Part shown: in pieces, positions 13,999 through 24,614 of the stretch | Numbering within the stretch: position 1 is the stretch's first letter | Layout: every line of letters begins with the position of its first letter | NCBI GenBank assembly: GCA_004794655.1 | Contig: SMMW01000555.1 | Location: 8,825,001-8,889,000 of the forward strand | Origin: Marisa cornuarietis | Taxonomy: Eukaryota > Mollusca > Gastropoda > Architaenioglossa > Ampullariidae | DNA length: 64,000 nt | Direction: 5' to 3' | Position numbers and translations under genes: made by a program | The notes under the pieces: generated by a model | What the model was told of the DNA's origin: nothing | Databases searched by the model: none | The model's input: only the letters and a program-made list of their open reading frames with translations

Positions 13999-14134
13999 AT
14001 TTCGCTCACATACACACGCAAAGTGCAGTGTTTATTCCGAACCCCTTCCGCTCGTTTTGACGGGGATTTTAAATAAGCAACGGGCAGGAAAAACAAATGA
14101 TGATGGGCAGAGTGGCCGGACTTGAGAGCGTATG

Positions 14135-14169
14135 GTCTCTGTGTGCGATAAGCTGCCTTTTATAGTCTC
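14135..14169 (+). repeat. 35-bp direct repeat, copy 1
   Basis: gtctctgtgtgcgataagct, then gccttttatagtctc. It matches 16161-16195 with two mismatches in 35. Flanks do not match. Confidence 0.85.
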
Positions 14170-15740
14170 CCTTGGGAATGCGCTATTTACCTGCAACGAA
14201 GTCTCGGTGCAGCTGCACTCACGAGATGTCAGAACAATGAGGTGTATTACTGGTCTACTACAAATCACTAGCTGGCAATGAGGAATAATGAAAACAATCC
14301 CCACAGTGCCCAACCTTGCCGTCCACCAGCGAGTAAATCACGAAAGTCGTGATTCAGTTTGGATTACCATCATACTATATCCACACAGGGTGCGCGGGGG
14401 AAATTGAAATCGTCGAGCACTTCCTGCGCCTAGATGTAGGAGAGTGGGGAGAAAATGCAGAGACAGAAGAAATAGAAAGAGAGAGCACGAAAGAATAAAT
14501 GAACAAACGAACAAAGAAACAGTCAGGTCAGTGACCTCTAAAATGCATCGTGATATGAGACACGGTGCATTATATGTAAGCAAATACTGACTTGTTTCTA
14601 TAATAATTAAAAGTGTGAAAGCTTAATATATTTGTGTTTGTGCTGCTGGATAACATAGTTTACAGAAAATGAACGTATTTAGAAAACTGTATGACAGTTA
14701 AAAATAAAAATATTAATATACATTAAAAGTATTAAAATAAGTTCAGAAACAAAATAAATGAGAAACAAAGTTATGAAAAGAAAGGGAAGGAAGAGGGGTG
14801 AAAAGAAAAAAAATGTGTAAGGAAAAAACTCTTTGTTCTCGTTCCTTTTATACAAAAGACATGAAGAGAGAGTTCGAAATGAAAACAATGACAAGATGCC
14901 CGTGCACCCGTCTCTCCTTACACAAAGCAAACAAAAAAGTAGGTTAAGAAAGCAAAATGAAACAGGTTTGGATACGTCCATTAAGGATTAAAGATAGGTG
15001 GGAAACATATCTATTGACTGGCAGGCAGAAAATACAGGTAGGCAGGAAGAAAATACAGGCAGGCCGCAAGAATAATGATCAATGACAGATACATAACCCA
15101 AGGGGTTACTGCTGTCAGATTTTTAAAAAAGCCAGTCATCCTGTAAAAAAATGTCAAAACATTGGGAGAAAAAGATGCTGAGTGAAACATTTAAACGAGG
15201 GCCTCAAACGAAGGTCCGCGTCTTGTAGCGATGGCGCGATTTTATGGCAGTGAGGCGCGTGTATAAATGTCAGTACAAAGGGAAAAATGTTTAGGGACAA
15301 TGTGAAAGAACGGAAAAAGGTCACTGAAGAAGAAATGAAATAAGTACTGAAACCGGGCAGCCGATGATTAAATCGGTGCATACTTGTCTAAGAGAAAAAG
15401 AAAGGTAGAGAGAGATGAGAATAGCCATGAAGTGCGTAAGGAAAGTGGTCAGTAACTAATAAATCAACGTGTGCATAAGGAAGAAAGAGAAAGAAAAGGA
15501 ATACAAAGAATTGAAGACAAGGATAAAGAAAGAGACAAAACAGAACGAAACTGACGAAGGCGGAAAAAAAGACTAGGAAAAGAAAAAAAAAAGGGAAGAA
15601 AAAATCGTCTGACACGCGAACTAAGATTATATATATATATATATTATACAAATTATATTTGTATATTATATTATACAAAGTATATACAATTTCTGTTGAA
15701 ACATATACACAACTCTTATTTATATCCATTTCAATTTTTA

Positions 15741-15773
<33 letters not shown>

Positions 15774-16160
15774 TGTATAGATGTATATGGATGCGCACGG
15801 AAAGAGAAAGAAGGTAGTAGAGAGAAATACGCCCGATGTTGACTCAGTGGTAAGAAAAAGGTAGCTCATAATGCCCCATCCCCCGAATCGACCTCAGTTA
15901 CTAATCATATTTCCATCCCCAGAAGTGGGAAATTGCCTGGCTTCCACTTTCTCTCCGTTGTGTGTAGTCTGCGTGTTATTGTTGGCTAGGTTCCCCGCTC
16001 TTGGCGCCATGGCCTGTTTGAAAGTGTTCCTAGGAGTAACATATCATGTCCCACACAAAGTTTCTATGCTGAGTCATTTATTTCGGTTTTGATGAGGTTT
16101 TTTTATAAGAAATATTTGTCGTAAACTTTAAACTCATGAAAGCAGATAAGAGTTCTAATA

Positions 16161-16195
16161 GTCTTTGTGTGCGATAAGCTGCCTTTTATGGTCTC
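16161..16195 (+). repeat. 35-bp direct repeat, copy 2
   Basis: gtctttgtgtgcgataagct, then gccttttatggtctc. Partner of 14135-14169. It lies 46 bases before the inverted-repeat arm at 16242. Confidence 0.85.
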
Positions 16196-16241
16196 AGGGA
16201 CAGAAGACCGATCTCAATTTCAGCTGTGCAACGATTTATTC

Positions 16242-16281
16242 AGTTTCTTTCATCCACAGGCTGAAGGATTCTATCTCTCTC

Positions 16282-16285
<4 letters not shown>
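16242..16285 (-). repeat. 44-bp inverted repeat, right arm, next to a TG array
   Basis: Reverse-complement partner of 12013-12056, 4.2 kb away, followed by the TG array 16284-16333. Confidence 0.9.

Positions 16286-16333
<48 letters not shown>
16284..16333. repeat. (TG)n microsatellite (16.3 kb)
   Basis: Pure TG of about 50 bases next to the inverted-repeat arm 16242-16285. Confidence 0.98.
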
Positions 16334-16335
<2 letters not shown>

Positions 16336-17328
16336 ATTGTGAAACTGTTAGAAATTAAACAGGGGCTTCCATTTGTTTAAAGTATTTTTTGTCCTAACAG
16401 TCGCTTTTGTTCTGATTTTTTTCAATCTTCTGATTATGCCCTATCTGTACCGGTCTCACTTTTCACTGACCCTTCTACCCCCCCCCCCACTTGACAAATT
16501 ATTGCGACCTTTATGCGCTCTCCTGCTTCAGTCGTCGCAACGCTGTGCCACAGGCCATCGACCCTCTTTCAACATGGCGTTAGCAGGAGCTTTTTGCTTC
16601 TTTTGCATTGGCGATTATTTTAGACTTACACGACTGCCAGTTCGTGCCACACTCAACTAATTTATTCTATTAAATTTAGTGTCACCATGATGATGATGCA
16701 GCCGACGTCCTCAATATATGTCAATTGTCATGACATTTCACAGAACAAAAAAGACAAACAATATAAAAACAAAGAAACAAATTAAAGACAAAGGACGCAC
16801 AAAGATAAAAAAAAACCACAGGCTTCTTGCTCTCAGCTTCTTTCTCCTAAAAGACAACTTGACATTGTTGATGGCCTCTGTGCCTGCTCATTGGAAGTTT
16901 TGAGTAGTTCAAGAACTGGGCTTCCGTTATTCAGACGACAGAACTGAGAGAACCACGATCTTTTAAAGTTTGCTGAGTACAGATGCCAGAAAATCCAAAG
17001 TTTTTACACCAGATTTTCTCAACATTGACTCTTTTTACTGCTGCTGTACTTAATAAAATAGTTTTATCGTCTCAGAATACCTACTCACAGAACTCACGCG
17101 CCTTCAGTACTGCAGCATAATCTGTTATTATTAACATTGTGCGGTAATCAGTCCCTTTGTTTCACTTTCTTATGCGTGATGCGAAGGTTTGATGTTTAAT
17201 TAAAGGCAAGTGCACAGAAGATCTCTTACTACGATGACAATGCTGTCTAAATTAACATTTGTACACGGCCAGTTTGAAGCAAACAATTTGAACAAATATT
17301 TCTCATAATACATTTTCCCAAGATGAAT

Positions 17329-17519
17329 GGGCGGTCCGGTGGCGCAACGGATAGCGCTTGTCACCAATACAGTGAATGTTGGCTGTCCTGGGTTCAGCTC
17401 TCATCTCAGACATGCTCTTTCTCTGCATGTAGCATCTGTTTACAGGGTAGGCTGCCTTGCCATGATATAGCCTTAGTTGCTGGCTTGGCGTAAAAGACCA
17501 ATTCCCTCAGTCCCCCTTA
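17329..17519 (+). mobile_element. tRNA-Arg-headed SINE with 11-bp target-site duplication
   Basis: The head gtggcgcaacggatagcgc resembles tRNA-Arg: A box tggcgcaacgg at 17340-17350, degenerate B box ggttcagctct at 17391-17401. The tail contains gatatagccttagttgctgg and cttggcgtaaaagaccaa. Flanking ccaagatgaat (17318-17328) and ccaagattaat (17520-17530) match at 10 of 11 positions. It appears to have inserted at the edge of an AAT-rich dispersed repeat. Confidence 0.85.
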
Positions 17520-17525
17520 CCAAGA

Positions 17526-17600
17526 TTAATAATAATAAAGTGTATTTATAAAGAGTATTTCCCTGTTTGGCAGAAGCCTCAATGCGCTTTACTGGAGAAA
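17526..17600 (+). repeat. AAT-headed dispersed repeat (17.5 kb)
   Basis: (AAT)n followed by aaagtgtatttataaagag, then ccctgtttgg and gcctcaatgcgctttac. This layout resembles a repeat type I recognise as common in mollusc genomes. The right end is not defined; related sequence may run to about 17815. Confidence 0.5.
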
Positions 17601-18357
17601 GGCTAATAAGCAGGACAGAAAACCATGCACACAAAGCATGTCGGAGACTCGAGGTTTCTCGGTTGTAGATAAATTTGGCCACCGACACGGATCGAAGGGG
17701 ACCACATTCCAAATGCATGACAGCAGACACGTCAAAAACAAACACCAAGTCCAACACAAAGAAGACCTAAGATAGAGAAAAATACGAGGGAGCACAGCCC
17801 TCACCAACCAGTTAGGCGAATGGACATTACTCTCAAGATTAGCACTAAGATTTCATTAAAAGGAAAATAAGACCAAAAATTCAAGTATATGAGGTTTTTT
17901 CTTGAGCTGCTGAACTTTGCTGTTTCCAGAACGGAACTTGCTAAACATTTATCAACAAACAAAATCAAAGAACATTCCAGTATATGCATATATGAAGTCC
18001 TCTAGCTGATTCCGTAGCAGTGTAATGTGATGTGCATCTGATGTGAAAGGATTGGGGGGAAGGGTAGGTTTAGGTCTCCAGTGATGTGGTCTAGCACTGG
18101 AAAAGGCCAGAGAAGAAGCTGCCAAGGAAGCTTCAGAACAATTCTTATCCTTCTAACACTTTTCCTCTAACCCCAAATTCTATGGTGCAAATAATGTGGG
18201 AGTAGAAGCATCGGCTAAAGGGGAAAAAAGATGAAGGGAATGAAATGCCATCGAGTGGTTGCAGTAGGCGGTTCGTACCCTGAAGAAAGAAGTTCGTATC
18301 CTAACGAAAAACATTTGTATCCTTAACAGGTTAGTAACCTAAGGAAAGTACGATCGT

Positions 18358-18375
18358 GCACGCGCGCGCGCGCGT

Positions 18376-18427
<52 letters not shown>
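18358..18427. repeat. (CG)n(CA)n compound microsatellite
   Basis: A CG dinucleotide run (a potential Z-DNA former), then CA. Confidence 0.97.
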
Positions 18428-20097
18428 TTATATTCATTCATCCATTCACTGTTCATCCATTGCTGGCTTGCTTGAATTCAGGTCAAACAGGAGTGGAGAG
18501 TTATTGGGAGCGTTCGAGAGAAGTACGCTTGTCTTTGAAACACAGGACATTCTCACGCATGCGTGTGAGCGAGAAAAAATGTCTTAATTAAGACATCCCT
18601 TTCTTTTGAGAATCTGTGTAAAACAAAATACAAAATGTTGTTGCTTCTAGAATCAGTACAATTAGATGTGGATGCTTCTAGATTTCGTGAACGCGAGATA
18701 GAACCTAGTTGGAAAAGTTGTATTTATCATTAACAATGTTTCGTCATATGAACATAAGCCGGTTACATGAAAAGGAAAACAAAACCTTCACGAAATATTA
18801 AGTCTTACTGGCGAATTTTACCACGAAGTGGTGGTAGTCGAGAAAAACCGAATTCATCGATCATTTTCCTTGCAGAAATTGGTTTAGAATTTTTTTCCCT
18901 GCTGACTGATCACAAAAGAAATTGGACACGAAAAATAAAAAGAAAATTAGTCTCTCCTTTAGACTTGCAGGCGTGCTGGTGATCCGGTCTGCCAGTGTCC
19001 ATGGCTTGAATTGCACTCACCTTTCCACGCCAGCAGTAGATCTTCTCAAACAACCTTTAGGAGTGCATATTAATACTCTTCCGCCGGTGTTACTCCTGCC
19101 TCTAACTTATCTTGATGTCTTAGACAAGATACTTTGAAATAGGAAGGAGGTACATCTAATATAAAAGGTTACCCCATTCAGCCTACCCACTGGCAGTAAT
19201 TCTCTATTACATACAAGACTTGCTCCGGATGTAGAAAATCAGGATGGAAAAAGCTGGAGGGTAGGCACACCAGTCCTCTACAAAGCGTTGAATCTCAAGA
19301 TAACAAGAATTTCCGCCTGGCAGTTAAATATCTTTTGCTCTGTATCCATGGATATAAAAATTACAAGACCACAGATTGAGAAACACAGTGTTGTGTTTTC
19401 GGGAGGTTTAGGAAAGAAAAAAAGAATATAATGTATTGCTGATGAAGTACTTTGCATTAGCAGATTGTTAATGGACCAGTCGGGTGCTGTTTTATTTTTG
19501 ATGATTGAGCTCATCTTAGTAAAACATATATCTATCTGCACGGTGAAAACAGAAGAGAAGCACTCAACCAGACTGGGTGGAAACGACATTTTGAGTTTTA
19601 TCCTTTTTAAAAATAATTTTGTATCCCCAATCAGAAAAATCTACAGCAGATAAAATTAAATCTCCAAAAGATTGGCATATATAAAAAGGGAAATTGTATG
19701 TCTTAACACTTCATACTTGTTTCTACTTTAGCTGTAATGTGTGATGAACTAGAAGTTTATATCCTGGGGTCAGGAGCTCGCTATTTTGACACACAGGTAC
19801 AGTAACTTAATGTTTGCTGAAACAGGAAAGAAAACGCACATTCAGAGTCCTGATTTCCTGGCCAGAACGGTTTGGGATGAAATCAGCGGTTGGTGTATAA
19901 TGTGAAGTCCAATAAATCCCTGGTGGTGCCTTTGTCTCATCTGTGTGAGTGGGGAAATTGATGTAGCCAGCACAGCATCCATGTATTCATCCGCCGGTTA
20001 GTGATCTTTTGGTTCACATGCGTCAGGACAGCGCACCGTTGGCTAGCCCCGGATTATTTTGAGAGCCCCGTGACGCCATCTCGATTCCCCTTTTGCC

Positions 20098-20191
20098 CTT
20101 ACGTCACGTGCAGAGTCAGCAAGTTGTGCAGTTTGGGTACAAGGAGGCGGAAGTTCTACTTTTTTCGGGCCATTAGCTGAGGGTATAAATA
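20098..20191 (+). promoter_or_regulatory. Promoter-like cluster: CRE/E-box and TATA box
   Basis: ttacgtcacgtgcag at about 20099-20113 overlaps a CRE-type TACGTCA with an E-box CACGTG. About 70 bases on, ggtataaatagc gives a strong TATA box (TATAAATAG, 20183-20191). A transcription start would be expected near 20215. A consensus donor gtaagt follows at 20241. No downstream exon is recognised, so function is unproven. Confidence 0.35.
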
Positions 20192-20276
20192 GCACCCGTG
20201 GCATGTATGAACTTTGTAGTCACGCTATTTATCCTCTCCAGTAAGTCCCAGGACACCAATATAGTCGCAAGAAAAG

Positions 20277-20396
20277 ATGAATAAATCATTTGTGTTGCGG
20301 AATACGAACAGATATGCCGCATGGCTGCTCATGTCTGAAACATACGCCAAACGCTTGACCAAAGAGGAAGTCAAATGCCATCTCACCTATGAATGA
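20277..20396 (+). CDS. Possible small ORF downstream of the TATA box (39 codons)
   Basis: The ATG at 20277 has A at -3 (aagATGa) and is the first ATG after the predicted start. The 39-residue product begins MNKSFVLRNTNRY and ends EEVKCHLTYE. No domain or homologue is recognised. Its size is compatible with chance, and the only support is its position about 90 bases after the TATA box. It may simply be noncoding leader. Confidence 0.15.
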   Translation: MNKSFVLRNTNRYAAWLLMSETYAKRLTKEEVKCHLTYE

Positions 20397-21244
20397 TCTC
20401 AGATCTCGTTTTATTCTCGTATCGTAACGATAACCATGAGGTCTGGCTACGCACATGAGTTATCTCCCGACACGAGATCTTTGTGTTCTATTCTAAGTGT
20501 TTCTCATCCAGGGGCTGCTGTAGAGGCTGGTGTAGCTAAGCAGGTCTGGAAGCCCTTCTTTTCCTTTTGAAGTTTTTTTAATGGTGATTTCGCTGACATG
20601 GCTTTGCCAGACGAAAATATACATCTCGATATCGCATATTTGCTCATTCTAGAAGAATATTGTAATGTGGCTTTTTGGTTACAGCAGATTGCTGAAATGT
20701 ACAATGGAACGAGCTGCAAGTTGAAAAAAAACATTTACTGACAAACTGACAGTCACTCGGCTCGCATTATACTGAGCATGTGTAACATATACTAAAGGGC
20801 CATAGTGTGCCACGTAAGCTGTTCAAGTGTTACATCTTGCTTTCACGACCAAAGGGGACTTACCTAAAAGTTCACATCCATAATAAGATGTTTGAACAGA
20901 CGTATCAGGTATAATTCCATTGAACAGAGGGGAGCAGTAGGTGGAGTTGTGTGCCGTTTAATAACTGTCTTTAATGAACCGGGTGAGAGGGACATTTTAG
21001 TTTATATGCATCGGTTAAAATTAGGTCCGGCGGGTAAGGCTAAGGGTGTCGAGTGCCGCCCAAACCTAAGTAACGCATTTCGTTCTACAAATCTTCTTTT
21101 ATCTCTCATGAGTAAATGCTTTTGCATTTTAGAGTGTGTATATAGGGAAGGAGACGTAATCTATGAGATAGAGAGCGTGTGTGTGTCTGGTGTGTGCACT
21201 TACGACAATCAGAAGAAGAAGAACATCTATGTTAACGCCTGAAC

Positions 21245-21315
<71 letters not shown>

Positions 21316-21318
21316 AAA
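21245..21318. repeat. (GAAA)n tetranucleotide microsatellite
   Basis: About 18 tandem units with minimal interruption. Confidence 0.98.
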
Positions 21319-21737
21319 AGAAGAATCACAGATGGAGTGACAGAAAGATAACTCTTTCAACACCTGGGGTAAAATATAACCTACCCTACCCACGCTGATT
21401 TTTAGCACTCACTCTCCCTTTCAGAGAGAAATATTATGCCCATAATTCATTGCGCCACTTCTCCCGACCCGCACCTTCACACTTGCTTGGGGCAGCATGA
21501 TGACATTTCTCTCAGACAATCGAATCACAAACCTATATTTGTTTGTAATTTCCACGTCTGCGTGGCAAAACCGTTTACCAGCGCTCAATGTCGTTAGCGA
21601 AGGGCTAACGAGCAGTCGGACCTATTTACCAGCTGAAGCGGCCCTTGAGAGCAGTAGTTTGGGTCTCCATCAAAGCTTGTCATATATTAGCCCTCATCTT
21701 TCCATGCGTGCACTAATGATAGGCAGGCAGGCATGCT

Positions 21738-21738
<1 letters not shown>

Positions 21739-21791
<53 letters not shown>
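21739..21791. repeat. (CA)n microsatellite (21.7 kb)
   Basis: Pure CA, preceded by GGCA units. Confidence 0.98.
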
Positions 21792-21793
<2 letters not shown>

Positions 21794-22806
21794 AGTACCC
21801 ATCCACATCTCTTTGGGCAAGAATCTCTCTCCATCAAACCGCCAAGCTGCCTCACAGAACAGATCTGGGGCCGCAGTTATGCAAGGAGGTGAAATTTGCT
21901 TCCCCTTTCCTGACCAAAGCGAGGCAAAGTGGAGGAAAACAAGGGCAAGGATCTTGTCCCCCAAACTGCGAGGCGATTTGCAGAGCCCTCAAACATTGCT
22001 TTACGCTATTTTATCCTAGATCATCTTTTGCCAAGGCTTCATAGCAACAATCCGAGTGTAAAGTTACATCGTAGTCTGGACACGGAGTTATAACTACGGA
22101 GATAAGATATTTGTCCGTGAATTCCTCATGTTGCTCATGCGCAACGATTTAATAACTATGCTTCATAACTACGGTCCCTGCGGGATAAACTTTGGGAAAA
22201 AACAACACAGTGTCCTTCAGAGAACTGTTTAATTAGAAATCCTCACTTAGTACAAGTTACTGAGCGTTAAATCTCGACTTCACCGAGCTTCTTAATACTA
22301 AAACAAAATTTTATTCAGTTTCACTGTTAGGTGTTTTTTGTGAAGAAATGTTTAATGTGTTCTGATTGGTTACTTTTTTAAAATTAGCGCTAAGCAACCA
22401 TTTGTTCTAGACATAAAAATATTTTTTTCATTAATGGATGTACGAAAGAGGGCCTTCTTGAAACTAGCTAAGTGTATTTAAAGAAAATGAAAAACGGCTC
22501 AAAGACTTTGGGTTAAGAGGACATCTTAAGGGCAGGAATAAAGATAAAAGAAAATAAGCAACTACAGAGTGGGAATACTAAAATAAGGACACGAGGAGAA
22601 TAGATAATGGACAGATAAATAAAAGAGAGTCTGAGAGGAAGACTGAGAGCAAACAATTTTGAATGTGAATAATACCGGAGAGCTCCTCTGAGGAACTGCA
22701 GAATCAGACGTGAATATGTTGTAACTCCGAAGCAGTAAGAGAATTAACGGTGTGGGGATCGCAATACGTTGTGTATATTCCCCTATATTCCCCTGAAAGG
22801 GCAGCA

Positions 22807-23230
22807 ATGGCGTCAGATCTGAATGAAGGTCAGACTGAGGAAACAAAGTCAGGGCCCGATGTCCATCCCCCACATCTCCCCGTTCCCCAGCCCCTTCCCC
22901 CCCACCCAGAAATCACGCAGCCAGCACGCGCTGAGCTCGTGGCCGTCCCGGGGCCTGTCTCCCTTCTCTCAACTTTCTGCATCTCCGGCGCGGGAGAACG
23001 TGATACGGACTCGGCTGGGCCGAGACTGGACCGTGAGGGGCTTGCTCCAGGATGTGGCCTTCTTGCCTGCCATACTAGAGAGTGAGGAGGACTCCGGCGC
23101 TGACAGTAACAGATTCATGTTGACCTCTCTCACGACAAAGCAGACGCAAAGTCTGCAGATGATTCAATGGCCGACATCCTCCACACCCTCTTCAACACTC
23201 AGTCCTGACGACAGGCTGACACAAACGTAA
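22807..23230 (+). CDS. GC-rich coding-like island, unassigned
   Basis: An ATG in good context (gcagcaATGG, 22807) opens a 93-codon frame starting MASDLNEGQTEETKSG and ending at 23085. An overlapping frame (from 22823 to 23230) has a charged stretch, RENVIRTRLGRDWTVRGLLQ, and an acidic one, LESEEDSGAD. GC content is well above the flanks. No domain is recognised. It could be a 5' exon of a gene (even a disordered N-terminus of the HCN gene 18 kb downstream), a CpG-rich regulatory island, or chance. The two overlapping frames cannot be ranked by eye. Confidence 0.2.
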
Positions 23231-23868
23231 ACTTACGTAAAAAGTAAATGAACATTTTTCTCCCTTCCTACCTTCCTCCGGACGTGCATTTAACACCTCT
23301 TTCTCTCTCAGGAAAAGAGAATGTGCTAACGAGATGGATGTGGTTGTCATTCTTCGCCAGTTGGGGCTGGGGACGGAGGAGTTAACGTCAGCGTCCTAGT
23401 GACCCCTACCTCCTGCCACTTTAATATGAAGCGAGTTTTTTTAGAACTTTCTTTTTCTCGATTTTTTTTTCTTTTTTGCTGTGTCATTTGGTGTGGAGTA
23501 GCCCTGTCAGAAGCTGCTCGTCACTGCTTTGCGTGCAGCATCGTGTTGAGCCTCACGCGCCCTTTTCTGACGCCTGCATTGATCAGCGGGTCGGTGCGGG
23601 GAGGAGGAACAGAATGGATGAGGAGGGGGAAGGTTGGAGAAGCCTCAAGGTTCGATGGAGGGGTGGGGGCGGGAACATCAGAGCTCTCTGGGCTGGAAGA
23701 GAATACAGATGAGAACCTGCACAGGATGCCGAGTTGATTAAATTCGAAATCCCCGATCCGGGTATTTTCCTAGTACTGAGCATCGACTGTGACCCGAGTC
23801 CTTCATTCCTGTGCGGGAATTCACGGACTTTTGTCCCCGGGCTACGTGTCACGTAGTACTCACAGGCC

Positions 23869-23912
23869 TACGTCATCGCGCCGTGTGTCACGTGAAACAG
23901 CCCGTTATAAAA
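23869..23912 (+). promoter_or_regulatory. Promoter-like cluster: CRE, E-box and TATA-like box
   Basis: TACGTCA (23869-23875), then TCACGTGA (23888-23895), then TATAAAA (23906-23912), in a locally GC-rich stretch following the coding-like island. No start site or exon downstream is recognised. Confidence 0.25.
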
Positions 23913-24593
23913 CAAAACTACTAAGTTAATTTATTTTCGTTTAGCCTACAGAGACCAATGAATTTGTACAGAGTGCTAATTTTACACTACCACTGAAGCT
24001 GTATGAACTTCTGTTTTCTTTTCTTTTCTAAATTTCTGTTCTAAATGGTCGCATGTGGATGTACATTCACACTACTACCTACACACCTGTACATTCATAC
24101 ACTTGCTTTACTATGCACACCTTCTCACTCCATCCACACCCATGGGCATGTTCTGACACATGTCACACCAAAGTGTTGTTGTCTACTCGATCAATGTATG
24201 TACTTATGTTTACTAAAAATATCAATAAATTGTACAAGGAAGAGTGAAAGAATGCCAGAAACCTGCTGGAGCATGCTACCAACAAACATAGTTAAACTCA
24301 ATTCAGCTACTAGATGGTATTTTATACTGAGAAATATATTCTGGAACAATAACAGAAAAACCATGTCATTTTGGAATATTTGAGCCCTCAGTCTATGCAT
24401 GCAGCCCCATCCTCATCTAGCGGCAGGTAACTCCAGTACTACCAGACCTTAAACAAAACGATAGACTGCAAAAAACCGTTTAACCTATGATTGTGTAAAA
24501 GTTGAGGAAGATAACAAAACTGATTCTCGACGTGGAAAAAAAGGATGATAGCCACAAAAAAAGGAAAAGAAACAGATCACAGAAAGCACGCAG

Positions 24594-24614
24594 AGAGAGA
24601 GAGAGAGAGAGAGA
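24594..24614. repeat. (GA)n microsatellite
   Basis: Short GA run. Confidence 0.9.

Larger units (their letters stand above)
8631..17317. other. Noncoding stretch with dense CA arrays
   Basis: It holds six CA/TG arrays, the AAAC array, the 35-bp direct and 44-bp inverted repeats, and purine-rich runs around 15500-15600. The long minus-strand frame at 11274-12128 runs through a CA array and is not supported. No gene is recognised. Confidence 0.7.

Noticed and set aside
15388..15798. 136-codon minus-strand frame
   Set aside because: Low-complexity Phe/Leu/Tyr-Ile peptide produced by purine-rich and TA repeats.
17329..17405. Possible tRNA-Arg gene
   Set aside because: The B box is degenerate and the head continues into a SINE body flanked by target duplications.
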